This document shows positions 28,205 through 37,813 of a stretch of 64,000 nt of DNA, piece by piece. The DNA is from Gammaproteobacteria bacterium (GTDB lineage Bacteria; Pseudomonadota; Gammaproteobacteria; Nitrosococcales; Methylophagaceae). The translations under genes were made by a program, and so were the position numbers. A model generated the notes under the pieces. It searched no databases, had not been told where the DNA came from, and saw only the letters and a list, made by a program, of their open reading frames with translations. Location of the stretch: assembly GCA_029248745.1 (NCBI GenBank), contig JAQWIT010000004.1, positions 84,792 through 148,791 on the forward strand. Direction: 5' to 3'. Every line of letters begins with the position of its first letter. Positions within the stretch are counted from its first letter, which is position 1.

Positions 28205-29242
28205 TTATCGATGTTCTGTATTTTGTAAAAGATAAAGGGATGTTAGCACATCAACACTAGTTATACCTTGCATACATTTATGATGTTGTTTGGGGCATGT
28301 TCTCTGAAAGCACGGGCCACACTCGACATCAATTTGGAGGAAGTGTGCGTTCTGAGATAGCGGTGGCGTAAAGGTAGGCGAAGTAGGGCCATAAATAACA
28401 ATCAATGGTTTTCGTAAGGCAGAGGTAATATGCATCAAACCTGAGTCATTGGAGATAACAGTATCCGCAGTGTCTAGTAAGTCTATGGCTTCATTTAAAG
28501 CTGTTTGGCCACATAAATTAAATAGCATAGCTTCATCTTTGTTTGATACCAAGTTTTCTATCTTATCAGCGATGGTTTTATCGGCCTCTGATCCTAGAAT
28601 GACAACTTGCCAATTTTGTTCAATCAGAGCAATCGCAACTTCAGCGTAAGATTGTGCAGGCCATTGTTTGGCAGGCCCAAACTCAGCACCAGGGCAAAGA
28701 ATCAGCCTTTTTTGTACTGATTTTAATGGTGATATTTCGAAAGCGCCTGTCTTAGCGATCATTTTAGGGATTGGGCAATCAGGCGCAAGTTGAGATTGCT
28801 CAGAAGGATTTGCCAAGGAAACAAAGCGTTGGACCATCATAGGCAAAGTTTGTTTATCCAGTGTCCGGAGATCATTTAACAGGCCGTAACGAACTTCCCC
28901 TTTCCACCCTGTCCGTTTTGGAATATTGGCAAACCAGGGAATCAAAGCTGATTTCCAAGAATTAGGTAGAACAATAGCTTGGTCATATTGTCTGCTTTGT
29001 AGCTGTTGACCTATAGCACGCCGCATTTTTAGGCCCAGAACACCATGATTAATCGGCATTGGAATGGCTTCATTAACCTCGGGCATGCGATCTAAAAGAG
29101 GTTTCGTCCATGCTAAAGCTAAGACATCAATAATGCAGTCTTTGTGTTTAGCCTTAAGGGCAATAAACAAGGATTGGGCCATAACCATATCGCCAATCCA
29201 AGATGGACCAACGATGAGAACCTTATATGACGCAATGGACAT
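28205..29242 (-). CDS. waaF: LPS heptosyltransferase II
   Basis: This GT9 enzyme adds the second heptose of the LPS core. The 345-residue protein starts KVLIVGPSWIGDMVMAQSLF, the typical WaaF N-terminus (compare TSMGDLMH of WaaC). It has the donor-site segment VISNDSGLMHITSALRKP and the CGPCFQRTCP cysteine cluster near the C-terminus seen in WaaF. It lies 6 bp after the ZIP gene and 5 bp before the GT-C-like gene, in one minus-strand operon that continues to the carbamoyltransferase. Confidence 0.92.
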   Translation of the reverse strand: MSIASYKVLIVGPSWIGDMVMAQSLFIALKAKHKDCIIDVLALAWTKPLLDRMPEVNEAIPMPINHGVLGLKMRRAIGQQLQSRQYDQAIVLPNSWKSALIPWFANIPKRTGWKGEVRYGLLNDLRTLDKQTLPMMVQRFVSLANPSEQSQLAPDCPIPKMIAKTGAFEISPLKSVQKRLILCPGAEFGPAKQWPAQSYAEVAIALIEQNWQVVILGSEADKTIADKIENLVSNKDEAMLFNLCGQTALNEAIDLLDTADTVISNDSGLMHITSALRKPLIVIYGPTSPTFTPPLSQNAHFLQIDVECGPCFQRTCPKQHHKCMQGITSVDVLTSLYLLQNTEHR

Positions 29243-29248
29243 AAAGTT

Positions 29249-30043
29249 TTAGTGCAGCGTACTGTGTGTGATGAAAATAAAAATGGTACCTGCCGAAATA
29301 AGTAGGACTTGTTGCAAGGTTTCTGAGGGTTTAACTTTATTGTGTAATCCAGGAATTAAATCAGCAACAGCGATATAGATAAAACTAGCCGCAGCAATGA
29401 CTAAAATATAAGGCAATACATGGTGCAGCCCATCCAGTGCAAAATAGGCTAATAAAGCTCCGATGACGGTACCTAAACTGGAAAGGATATTATAAAAAAG
29501 TGCTTTTTGTTTGGTGAATCCACTACTTAATAAAATAACGAAATCACCAAGCTCTTGTGGGATTTCATGGGCAGCTATCGCCAAAGCGGTTACAATGCCT
29601 AGATGAATATCAGTCATGAAGGCTGCGGCAATCAAAATACCGTCAATGAAGTTATGAATGGCATCTCCAACTAAAATCAAGGTGCCAGCGGCCCGGTTAT
29701 TTTGATGTTCTGTTTGCTGATCATCCTCGGGAAGATGGCCATCACAATGATCATGATGACAATGTCGCCACAGCACCAGTTTTTCGAGTAGGAAGAAAGT
29801 GAGTAAGCCAAGTAAAAGTGTTAGACCAATATCGTGGGGGTCAATGGCATGCTGATGCGCAAGTGCATGCGGTAACAAACCAAGAAAAGCTGCGCCGAGT
29901 AGCGCACCTACAGCAAAACTAACGAGGTGGGGAACAGTGAACGTGCGTGCATTTTCTGACAGGAGGAGAAAACTAGAAGCCAAAACAACACTGGCAATAC
30001 CGCCTAACAGGCTAAAACCGATAATCCAGAGCAATAATTCCAT
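29249..30043 (-). CDS. ZIP family metal transporter
   Basis: The 264-residue inner-membrane protein has about eight hydrophobic segments and the two ZIP signature helices: GDAIHNFIDGILIAAAF (HN..D) and AIAAHEIPQELGDFVILLSSG (HE..E). A cytoplasmic-type loop rich in His (WRHCHHDHCDGHLPEDD) lies between helices 3 and 4, as in other ZIP zinc or iron importers. It precedes waaF by 6 bp and follows pgeF by 74 bp. The metal cannot be told from sequence; zinc is most likely. Confidence 0.88.
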   Translation of the reverse strand: MELLLWIIGFSLLGGIASVVLASSFLLLSENARTFTVPHLVSFAVGALLGAAFLGLLPHALAHQHAIDPHDIGLTLLLGLLTFFLLEKLVLWRHCHHDHCDGHLPEDDQQTEHQNNRAAGTLILVGDAIHNFIDGILIAAAFMTDIHLGIVTALAIAAHEIPQELGDFVILLSSGFTKQKALFYNILSSLGTVIGALLAYFALDGLHHVLPYILVIAAASFIYIAVADLIPGLHNKVKPSETLQQVLLISAGTIFIFITHSTLH

Positions 30044-30117
30044 AGATGGTTAAACACAAAAATTAATCTCAGAATTATACCTTATTTGAAAGAACAATAG
30101 GCTCTCTTAAAGCAGTG

Positions 30118-30858
30118 TTACGAGGGCGCTATCCATATCAATGATGCCATTCGGCCTGTAACGTTATCACGTCGATAAGAAAAGAATTGTTCGGAATCAC
30201 CAGCAGTGCAATGTTCACCGCCAAAAACAGTATCAATGCCCAAGGCCTTAAGGCGTTGGCGAGCTAATAAGTAGATATCAGCGATCATTTGACCATTACT
30301 GAGGGGTGTGAAAGCGGTTTCAGCTTCGGGCATATGGTTTGTGAAAGCAGTAACGACATCTTGGCCCACTTCAAAGTGTTTAGGACCAATGGCAGGTCCA
30401 AGCCAAACTAAAAGATCATGCCTTTGAGAGGTAAATTGCGTAACAGCTCGCTCAATAATCCCATCGGCTAAGCCGCGCCAGCCAGCATGAACGGCAGCGA
30501 CTTCCAAGCCTTGCCTGTCACAAATCAAGACGGGTAAGCAGTCAGCAGTCATAGCAACGCATACATGGTTTTCCGCTGATGAGAATAAGCCGTCTGCGGG
30601 CATATCTTCAATCCAGTCAAGACTGTTAATGACATCAGTGCTGTGATGTTGTGTTAACCACCGAGGTGACTCGGGAAGTTGTGCACTTTGTACCAAAATC
30701 TGCCGGTTTTGTTCAACATGTTGAGGATTATCATCAACATGGTTGGCCAAATTAAAACTATCATAGGGTGCAGAACTAATACCACCGGTGCGCGTGGTGC
30801 AGAAAGCATGTACATGCTGGGGGGCTGGCCAATCTGGTTGTATAAAAGGAAGTATCAT
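30118..30858 (-). CDS. pgeF: Purine nucleoside/polyphenol oxidase family protein YfiH (PgeF)
   Basis: The 246-residue protein belongs to the YfiH/LACC1 family, linked to peptidoglycan editing and purine nucleoside phosphorolysis. It has FCTTRTGGISSAPYDSFNLA near the start, QHHSTDV, MTADCLPVLICD (copper/zinc-site Cys), VHAGWRGLADGI (His) and a C-terminal HCTAGDSEQFFSYRRD. In many gammaproteobacteria it follows rluD; here that gene is not in the window. The ATG is the first candidate and gives the usual N-terminus. Confidence 0.9.
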   Translation of the reverse strand: MILPFIQPDWPAPQHVHAFCTTRTGGISSAPYDSFNLANHVDDNPQHVEQNRQILVQSAQLPESPRWLTQHHSTDVINSLDWIEDMPADGLFSSAENHVCVAMTADCLPVLICDRQGLEVAAVHAGWRGLADGIIERAVTQFTSQRHDLLVWLGPAIGPKHFEVGQDVVTAFTNHMPEAETAFTPLSNGQMIADIYLLARQRLKALGIDTVFGGEHCTAGDSEQFFSYRRDNVTGRMASLIWIAPS

Positions 30859-30889
30859 GGCTCGTCTTTAAAGGTGGAATGAAGTGATT

Positions 30890-31054
30890 TCAAGATAATG
30901 CGGAGTCTAGGTGGGATTGTAGTAGTAAATTTGTTTCTGTCAGGATACCGTTGTCCGCTTTATAATGACGGACGGCCACACTAATATGAGGTAAGCGTTT
31001 GGCGTCGCCAATATAAGTAATAATGTGTTGAATAGTCACGATATCAATCAGCAT
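30890..31054 (-). CDS. Possible 54-residue protein of unknown function
   Basis: A short frame starting MLIDIVTIQHIITYIG and ending LLLQSHLDSALS lies 31 bp upstream of pgeF on the same strand. It shows a plausible helix-strand pattern but no ribosome site and no family I recognise. It fills most of the gap before rsmE. It may be a chance frame. Confidence 0.2.
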   Translation of the reverse strand: MLIDIVTIQHIITYIGDAKRLPHISVAVRHYKADNGILTETNLLLQSHLDSALS

Positions 31055-31141
31055 GATTTGAGTATAAAGGAAGATGCTTCACTTCCCCAAATGGACGACA
31101 TTTTTGAGAATAACCATGAAGATATTACAAATGAGGCTTGA

Positions 31142-31870
31142 ATGCGAATTCCGCGATTTTACTGTCCAGAGTTGAATAAGAATCATGAACTGCTTAATCT
31201 GCCGCCACAAGCACATCGTCATGCTATACAGGTATTACGATTAAAAGAAGGCGCTAGAATTAATTTGTTTGATGGCAAAGGGCTTGAAGTTAGTGCCGAA
31301 TTACAAAAGGTCAGCAAGCGTGAATCTTTTGCGAGTATCAGCAGTCAAATAAACGAAAAAAATGAATCTCCCCTGCCAGTGAGACTTATCCAAAGTGTTT
31401 CCCGTAGCAACAGAATGGATTACACCCTACAAAAAGCGGTGGAGTTGGGTGTGACGGAAATTGTCCCAGTTATCACAACACGGTGTAATGGTCAGTTCTC
31501 TGGGCCACGTGCCGATAAAAAGAGAACACATTGGGAAGGCGTGATCATTAGCGCATGTGAACAAAGTGGGCGTAATGTGGTGCCTACTTTGGCTGATATT
31601 CAAGATTATGAAGAGATGCTAGCGCGTTACAATCAAGGGACACGACTTATTCTAGAGCCGCAAGCAGGAGAGGGTTTTAAGAATTTACAACTACAATCGG
31701 AAGTGAGTTTATTAATCGGCCCAGAAGGAGGCTTTAGCGACGAAGAAGTACAACAGGCCATCAGTTCAGGGTTTCAAGTAGTAAAGTTTGGACCAAGAAT
31801 TTTGAGGACTGAGACAGCAGCGATATCCGCGATCGCCGTCATACAAACATTGTGGGGGGATTTAGGCTAA
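31142..31870 (+). CDS. rsmE: 16S rRNA m3U1498 methyltransferase
   Basis: RsmE methylates U1498 of 16S rRNA in the 30S subunit. The 242-residue SPOUT protein starts RIPRFYCPELNKNHELLNL and has the N-terminal PUA-like domain (LRLKEGARINLFDGKG). Its C-terminal knot has the SAM-binding LLIGPEGGFSDEEV and FGPRILRTETAAISAI. Length and motifs match E. coli RsmE. Its stop overlaps the start of the DUF3301 gene (TAATG). Confidence 0.95.
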   Translation: MRIPRFYCPELNKNHELLNLPPQAHRHAIQVLRLKEGARINLFDGKGLEVSAELQKVSKRESFASISSQINEKNESPLPVRLIQSVSRSNRMDYTLQKAVELGVTEIVPVITTRCNGQFSGPRADKKRTHWEGVIISACEQSGRNVVPTLADIQDYEEMLARYNQGTRLILEPQAGEGFKNLQLQSEVSLLIGPEGGFSDEEVQQAISSGFQVVKFGPRILRTETAAISAIAVIQTLWGDLG

Positions 31871-32178
31871 TGGACAATGGCCTAACATTATTACTCATTC
31901 TAGGACTATTATGGTTTTGGTGGGACAGCCGAGGCGTGGCCGAAATAGCCATTAAAGCAGCAAGAAGAAAATGTGAGCAAACAGAACTAACATTTTTAAA
32001 TGATACAGTGGGTCGGAAAAAATTGAGACTACAACGTAACCGGCAAGGGAGGCTGCAACTGCAGCGTACATATTTCTTTGAATTTGCTAGTGATATGGCT
32101 GAGCGCTACAAAGGTGAAATAGTCATGTTAGGACAACAGGTCACTCAGATTAAGATGGAAGTGCACCGTGTCAAATAG
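31870..32178 (+). CDS. DUF3301 family membrane-anchored protein
   Basis: The 102-residue protein starts with a single hydrophobic segment (LTLLLILGLLWFWWDS), then a basic cytoplasmic domain with VGRKKLRLQRNRQGRLQLQRTY, the DUF3301 pattern. The function is unknown. I chose the ATG at 31870, which overlaps the rsmE stop and puts the membrane segment at the very start. An earlier TTG at 31852 inside rsmE is less likely. The next gene downstream is a wrecked response regulator. Confidence 0.8.
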   Translation: MDNGLTLLLILGLLWFWWDSRGVAEIAIKAARRKCEQTELTFLNDTVGRKKLRLQRNRQGRLQLQRTYFFEFASDMAERYKGEIVMLGQQVTQIKMEVHRVK

Positions 32179-32192
32179 CCGGTAATAACCAG

Positions 32193-33158
32193 ATGCAGGG
32201 GTTGATAGTTGATGATTCCCGTGTTGCACGGATGTCCTTAAAAAAAGCATTAGCCCTCCATGACATTGATGTGGCTGAAGCCAATAGTGCAGAAGAAGCC
32301 TCAATTATATAGAAACAAGTCAGCGAAATTCAGACATTATTTTTATGGATGTCATGATGGATGGGCTGGATACCGATAATGCCCTTGCAGTTAGTGCGAT
32401 TTCTGTTTTAAATAAACCACCTCAAACAGGTTTGGTTGATGACATTATGACGGCATTAAAACAACAAGCGGAAAGCGTGCCCAAGCAACAATCTTTCGTG
32501 GTTAAAGTGGATAAAGCGACGATGACGGCGAAAGTGGTTGAGATTATTGAGCAAAAATTGTTACCGAAGTTTTAAACAACAAGCACAACAGGTCGCAGTA
32601 GACGTATCTCAGCAAATGAGCCAAAATACGCAGTAGCTATGAGAACAAATACAAACAGAAGTTGAGCAAGCTTTACCTTCAATAAAAGAACAATTATTGG
32701 CCACAATTCTGCCAGTGGTATTGAGCAGTCTAGAGCCTAACATAGAGAGACGAGTCACTGACTCAGTTACCATGCATGCCAAGCAAGCAGTTGAAGAAAT
32801 GACAGCAAATAGTGACGTATCAAAACAAGCCTCAGATGCACTCGCGATACAGGCACAGACCCTGTTGGCTAAACAAGAGCATAAAATGCAAGTTGAATTA
32901 GGTATGCAGATTGGCCCCAAAGTGATGGCTGCTGTTGAACAATATCTCGATAATTCATTGTCGGCCATGATAGCGCCGTTAGTTACATTACAAGTTGATA
33001 AGCATTTAGCGAGTTATGAGCAACCAACGGATATCACAACAAACGATGATAACGATGAAAAGTTGACACAAATGACCAAACGCATTGGGCAGTTGAACCC
33101 GGTCGTGATTGGTTTGGCTACTGCTGTTGTTGTACTAGCTATCTTTGTGCTGATCTGA
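32193..33158 (+). pseudogene. Broken response-regulator gene with C-terminal membrane anchor
   Basis: The first 39 codons (LIVDDSRVARMSLKKALALH) are the start of a CheY-like receiver, ending at TAG 32310. Another frame then gives SDIIFMDVMMDGLD, containing the phospho-acceptor Asp, but it jumps straight to AISVLNKPPQTGLVDDIM, so the middle of the receiver is deleted. A helical linker follows with in-frame TAG and TGA codons near 32633-32641. The last part (open from ~32642; a TTG at 32697) encodes a long amphipathic segment and a final membrane helix (PVVIGLATAVVVLAIFVLI). At least one deletion, one frameshift and three stops show it is dead. A membrane-anchored receiver is an unusual ancestor. 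Confidence 0.75.
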
Positions 33159-33175
33159 GTATTTAAAAACAATTT

Positions 33176-34006
33176 ATGAAGATCGATCAAGCCTTAAAAA
33201 CAGGCAAACAATCCTTATCAAATTCAGAAAGTCCCGAAATCGATTGTACCGTTTTACTATGTCACGTACTGAAGTGTAATCCAACTTATTTGCACACATG
33301 GCCAGATAAAGCATTAACGGATACACAGCAGCAGACTTTTTCGACTTATCTAAAACAACGTCTAGAAGGGCGCCCTGTCGCACATATAACTGGCCAAAGA
33401 GGGTTCTGGACATTAGATTTGAGAGTCACGCCTGATACGTTAATTCCACGTCCCGATACCGAAGTATTAGTGAGTGTAGCATTAGAAAAGATAAGCCCAA
33501 ACATGTGCATTGCCGATTTGGGGACGGGGACAGGTGCGGTTGGTCTAGCGCTGGCATCAGAAAGGGCAGATATTTCCGTTATCGCAACAGATTATTATGC
33601 AGCGGCCTTAGCAGTAGCAAAACAGAATATAACGCAAATGGCACTTGATAATGTGATTTTATGGCAAGGTGATTGGTTATCAGGTATTGCAAAGCACAGC
33701 TTGGATATGATTATTAGTAACCCGCCCTATATTGAGGTGAATGATCCACATTTACAGCAAGGGGATGTAGGTTTTGAACCGCTTTCAGCACTGGTTGCCG
33801 GAGCAGATGGATTGGATGATATCCGTACCATTATTGAGCAAACACAAGATTGCTTAAAGCCAAAGGGTTGGTTGATGATAGAACATGGCTTTCAGCAAGC
33901 AAAAGCAATCAGGGACTTGTTTCAGCAAGCAGGCTTAGAAGAAATTGAAACGCGCAAAGACTTTGGTAATAATGATCGGGTCACCCTTGGTCGCCAAACG
34001 GTATAA
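33176..34006 (+). CDS. prmC: Release factor glutamine methyltransferase
   Basis: PrmC methylates the GGQ glutamine of release factors RF1 and RF2. The 276-residue protein has an N-terminal helical domain and a SAM-binding domain with ADLGTGTGAVGLALA (113-127) and the catalytic ISNPPYIEV (NPPY at 182-185). IPRPDTEVLV also matches the family. The usual upstream partner prfA is not here. moeB-like follows after 33 bp. Confidence 0.95.
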   Translation: MKIDQALKTGKQSLSNSESPEIDCTVLLCHVLKCNPTYLHTWPDKALTDTQQQTFSTYLKQRLEGRPVAHITGQRGFWTLDLRVTPDTLIPRPDTEVLVSVALEKISPNMCIADLGTGTGAVGLALASERADISVIATDYYAAALAVAKQNITQMALDNVILWQGDWLSGIAKHSLDMIISNPPYIEVNDPHLQQGDVGFEPLSALVAGADGLDDIRTIIEQTQDCLKPKGWLMIEHGFQQAKAIRDLFQQAGLEEIETRKDFGNNDRVTLGRQTV

Positions 34007-34039
34007 TAGTAGGATGAATGTGACACAACGTATCCAAAA

Positions 34040-34786
34040 ATGAACGACGAACAGTTGCTCCGCTATAGTCGGCAAGTGATGTTGCCCCAAATGGACTTTG
34101 AAGGACAACAACGTTTGCTAAATAGTCATGTTTTGGTGATTGGCCTAGGTGGCTTAGGCTCTCCAGTTGCGCTTTACCTTGCAGCTGCTGGTGTTGGGCA
34201 ATTGACCTTGGTCGACAACGATGAGGTGGAATTGTCAAATTTACAGCGTCAAATTATCCACCGAGAACAATCGCTGGGCCAGGAAAAAGTAACGTCAGCA
34301 GCAGAGACTATCGCCACGCTTAATAAAGAAGTTACCGTCAACATAATCGCACAGCGTTTAGATCAAACAGCACTGGAGCAGCAGGTGTCGATGGTAGATG
34401 TTGTTGTTGACTGTAGTGATAATTTTGAAACCCGCTTTTTGCTTAATGCCGTCACGCAGAAAATGAACATGCCATTAGTATCGGGTGCGGCCATAAGAAT
34501 GGAAGGCCAAGTGACCGTCTATGATCCAAGACAAGAAGGCAGTGGTTGCTACCGATGTCTCTATCAAGATGAAGGCGAATTACAGCAAACCTGTTCTGAA
34601 GTCGGTGTATTATCGCCATTATTAGGTGTGATTGGCAGTATTCAAGCAGTCGAAACAATAAAACTACTCAGTAACATAGGCCAATCATTGGCGGGGCGTT
34701 TATTAATATTAGATGCCTTTACGATGCAATGGCGAGAAATAAAGTTAAAACCCAATCCAAACTGTCCCGTTTGTCAGTCACATTAA
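34040..34786 (+). CDS. moeB: MoeB/ThiF family E1-like adenylyltransferase
   Basis: The 248-residue enzyme adenylates the C-terminal Gly of MoaD or ThiS for sulfur transfer. It has RYSRQVMLPQMDFEGQQRLL, the nucleotide-binding GLGGLGSPVALYLAAAG, DNDEVELSNLQRQIIH, and zinc-binding Cys pairs CYRC and CPVC. The prmC-moeB order is known in gammaproteobacteria. ThiF or HesA remain possible, because no moaD or thiS is nearby to decide. Confidence 0.85.
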   Translation: MNDEQLLRYSRQVMLPQMDFEGQQRLLNSHVLVIGLGGLGSPVALYLAAAGVGQLTLVDNDEVELSNLQRQIIHREQSLGQEKVTSAAETIATLNKEVTVNIIAQRLDQTALEQQVSMVDVVVDCSDNFETRFLLNAVTQKMNMPLVSGAAIRMEGQVTVYDPRQEGSGCYRCLYQDEGELQQTCSEVGVLSPLLGVIGSIQAVETIKLLSNIGQSLAGRLLILDAFTMQWREIKLKPNPNCPVCQSH

Positions 34787-34822
34787 AGCGACAGACTTAA
34801 ACTTATTACTTATGGAACGAAA

Positions 34823-36151
34823 ATGACAAATTCTGTAAATCCAGCAGCATTACAGCGTGCAGCAGAAATGGTACTAGAGCAAGCAAAACAACAAGGGGCA
34901 ACTGCATCAGAGGCAGGTGTCAGCCATAGCAAAGGGCTATCTGTCACAGTCAGACAAGGGGATGTTGAGACATTAGAATACAATAATGATACAAGCCTGG
35001 GCTTAACCGTTTATTTTGGAGACAGCAAAGCGTCAGCCAGTACATCGGATTTATCTGAGCAAGCCATTAAAGATGCAGTCACTGCGGCATGTGGTATAGC
35101 AAAACACACAGAAGAAGATGCCTGTGCAGGACTAGCGGACAAGGCCCTAATGGCAACAGACTTCCCCGATTTATCAACCTACCATCCATGGGATGTGACG
35201 GCAGAACAAGCAATAGAAATAGCAACAGAATGTGAACAAGCCGGTTTTGACGTTGATAAACGGATTAGTAATTCCGAAGGGGGCAGCGTTTCAAGTCACC
35301 AGGGCGAGCGAATTTATGCCAATAGCCATGGTTTTATGGGTAGTAGTACCGGAACAAGGCATAGCGTGTCGTGTACTTTAATCAGTGAAGATGACAAAGG
35401 TATGCAACGAGATTATTGGTATGATTTAGCCCGCGATGCAAAAGACCTTGATGCCGCAAAACTTATCGGTCAACGCGCGGCAGAAAATACATTAAATCGC
35501 CTCAACCCACAAACGGTTACAACGGGTCATTATCCAGTTGTATTTGCGGCAGATATTGCACCGACATTATTTGGACAATTTATTTCAGCGATTCGGGGTA
35601 GTGCTTTATACCGCCAATCTTCATTTTTAGTGGACCATTTAGGGAAACAAATTTTCCCTGATTTTATGCATATCCATGAGCAACCACATCTAATTAAAGG
35701 CTTAGGCAGTGCCTCATTTGATAGCGAAGGTGTTGCCACGACACCAAGAGATGTCATCCGCGACGGTGTTTTACAATGTTATGTATTAGATAGCTATTCA
35801 GCACGCAAATTAAATATGACAACAACCGGCAACGCTGGTGGCACTCATAATTTAACAATTGAACATAGTGATATTAGTTTTGATGAGATGTTAAAACAGA
35901 TGGACACGGGTGTTTTAGTAACCGAAACCATGGGTATGGGCGTTAATATTTTGACAGGTGATTATTCTCAGGGTGCTGCTGGTTTTTGGGTTGAAAAAGG
36001 TGAGATTCAATATGCCATTGATGAATTCACAATTGCCAGTAACTTAGGCGATATGTTTATGGGTATCGAAGCGCTAGCAGACAACATTGAAACGAGAAGT
36101 AGCACCAGAACGGGGGCGGTCTGGATCAACAATATGATGGTAGCCAGTTAA
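34823..36151 (+). CDS. pmbA: Metalloprotease-like protein PmbA/TldE
   Basis: PmbA (TldE) pairs with TldD to mature peptides such as microcin B17 and to degrade antitoxins. The 442-residue protein has an N-terminal domain with GVSHSKGLSVTVRQGDVETLEYN and a C-terminal domain with NAGGTHNLTIEHSD and TGDYSQGAAGFWVEKGEIQ, all family landmarks. TldE itself lacks the HExxxH zinc motif that TldD carries, and I see none here, which supports TldE. tldD is not in the window. Confidence 0.93.
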   Translation: MTNSVNPAALQRAAEMVLEQAKQQGATASEAGVSHSKGLSVTVRQGDVETLEYNNDTSLGLTVYFGDSKASASTSDLSEQAIKDAVTAACGIAKHTEEDACAGLADKALMATDFPDLSTYHPWDVTAEQAIEIATECEQAGFDVDKRISNSEGGSVSSHQGERIYANSHGFMGSSTGTRHSVSCTLISEDDKGMQRDYWYDLARDAKDLDAAKLIGQRAAENTLNRLNPQTVTTGHYPVVFAADIAPTLFGQFISAIRGSALYRQSSFLVDHLGKQIFPDFMHIHEQPHLIKGLGSASFDSEGVATTPRDVIRDGVLQCYVLDSYSARKLNMTTTGNAGGTHNLTIEHSDISFDEMLKQMDTGVLVTETMGMGVNILTGDYSQGAAGFWVEKGEIQYAIDEFTIASNLGDMFMGIEALADNIETRSSTRTGAVWINNMMVAS

Positions 36152-36157
36152 AGTTGT

Positions 36158-37180
36158 TTATTTGATGTAAACGGCTTCAATTATGGGCGTGATATCAGTT
36201 AAGTCGCCCACGGCAAATAAGCTTTGTAACACTTCTCTAATCCGGCGAATTTGATGAGGGCTATGCCGGCGTAGATGAGATAGCTGTTGCTCCAAATTAG
36301 GTTCTTGTTCGATCGATGTATTTTTAATGGCCGTTAGGTCGCAATGGAAAAAGCGGTATTTGTCGGCTAGCAAAGTAGGATTAATAAAAACAGATTTTTG
36401 CTTTTTTGATACAAAATCACGCTCAGTTTGTAATAGCCATTGCTGGTTTTTGTCTTGATAACAATAAATGCCAAAATCAGTAATAGGCGTAAAGTCATCC
36501 AATGTCACGCGTACCCACTCAGCCATATTGGAGGCTAACTCACCGATAGTCTGCCATAAGCTCATATCATGTATCGCCTGATTTGCCTGAGTATTAGCAA
36601 TAGCTTGAATAATGCGTTTATTGTCATTATCACGCCCAAGATAGAAAGGCAGATTAGGCATCAGATGGGTTAATTGACTGCCTAATATTTTGGAATCTTG
36701 GATAACAAAGCGGTCACGACTATCCAATGCCAATTGGTCTTTATTCTCTTCAATGGCTTGGATGAAAAACTTATTCAATTTTTCACCACATGCGAGTACA
36801 TTACGTTCTAAGCCAAGGGAAGGCGTTCCTTCCCAATATTGCATGCGGCGAACAACGAAAGGCACTTCGTTTAGTTTTACTTTGGATGTTTTATTTTACC
36901 AACGAATAAAATTAATGCGGAGTATTGTGCCTTCAGTGACTGGGAAATGGCCTGCCACTTCAAGTGACAACCCTGTTTCTGAAACATCATTAGTTGAGAC
37001 TGTCAGATGCTCATTCATTAAATAGAAAAAGACATCAGACTGTTCAATTAGCGGTTTTGCTAGCAAGTAACCACGGTCATCAAGATAATGTGTTACACCG
37101 CCAAATTGATAAGACTGACATTCTCCTTTAACTTTATTACGCAAATCAATCGCCAAGCTAGAAAGCTTGCTCATTCTCAA
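36158..37180 (-). pseudogene. PilZ-domain-like gene interrupted by one in-frame TAA
   Basis: The first 94 codons (37180 to 36899) end in TAA at 36896-36898. The same frame then continues without a break for another 246 codons to TAA at 36158-36160, giving 341 codons in all. The N-terminal part carries VSTNDVSETGLSLEV, a PilZ-type DxSxxG motif, though I see no clear RxxxR before it. The later part (RMQYWEGTPSLGLERNV, HLRRHSPHQIRRIREVL) has no known match to me. A GTG at 36865 or ATG at 36844 could start a separate 228-235-residue protein, but one mutated gene is simpler. Confidence 0.65.
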
Positions 37181-37253
37181 GCGTTCCTGTTGCTATAAAA
37201 AAGCTTTGTTTGGGGTTAAACGAGAATTTGATTCGGCCATATTGTGAATGTAA

Positions 37254-37514
37254 TTAGGTTTCCTGTGGCGTTTTCGCTTGAATGCTCAGCGCATGAATAT
37301 CTCGTTTCATTAAGGTTGCAGCCGCATCATAAACTAAGCGGTGACGTTTGAGCAGAGAAAGGTGCTCAAAATGAGAACTAACAATGGTTACCGTGTAATG
37401 ACCACCCCCTGTATTGCCAGCATGACCAGCATGCAGTGCACTATCATCTTGAATGATAAGACGTTGTGGTTCAAGGCAAACCAAAGCAAGTTCTAACTTC
37501 TCGACAGTCGTCAT
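37254..37514 (-). CDS. BolA family protein
   Basis: The 86-residue protein has the BolA fold landmarks: [45 protein letters not shown] (with the FxxxxxxxRH helix) and a final [11 protein letters not shown]. BolA proteins bind glutaredoxin through an Fe-S cluster and influence cell shape and iron homeostasis. It overlaps the yciI-like gene by 4 bp in the yciB-yciI-bolA minus-strand operon. Confidence 0.9.
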   Translation of the reverse strand: MTTVEKLELALVCLEPQRLIIQDDSALHAGHAGNTGGGHYTVTIVSSHFEHLSLLKRHRLVYDAAATLMKRDIHALSIQAKTPQET

Positions 37515-37813
37515 GGTAAAACGTGTTTAAAAGGTTTGATAGTGACACGGGCATAGACACCTGCAGCGACATAAGGGTCAGTATCTGCCCAAGCTTGTGC
37601 GGTTGCAAGATCAGCAAACTCAGCAACGATAAGGCTGCCACTAAAACCTGCTTCGCCAGGGTCATTACTATCAATTGCGGGGTGGGGGCCAGCTATGACT
37701 AATCGACCTTCGGCCTGTAGGAGCTGTAATCGTGCTAAATGCGCCGGGCGTGAAGCTAAGCGTAAAGGTAAGCTATTCGGCACATCCTCACTAATAATGG
37801 CGTAACGCATCAT
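37511..37813 (-). CDS. yciI: YciI-family protein
   Basis: The 100-residue protein shows the YciI ferredoxin-like fold: [26 protein letters not shown], the conserved His and Asp pair (RPAHL and [12 protein letters not shown]), and [17 protein letters not shown]. The enzymatic role is unclear in most members. It overlaps bolA and yciB by 4 bp on each side, so it is translationally coupled to both. Confidence 0.9.
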   Translation of the reverse strand: MMRYAIISEDVPNSLPLRLASRPAHLARLQLLQAEGRLVIAGPHPAIDSNDPGEAGFSGSLIVAEFADLATAQAWADTDPYVAAGVYARVTIKPFKHVLP

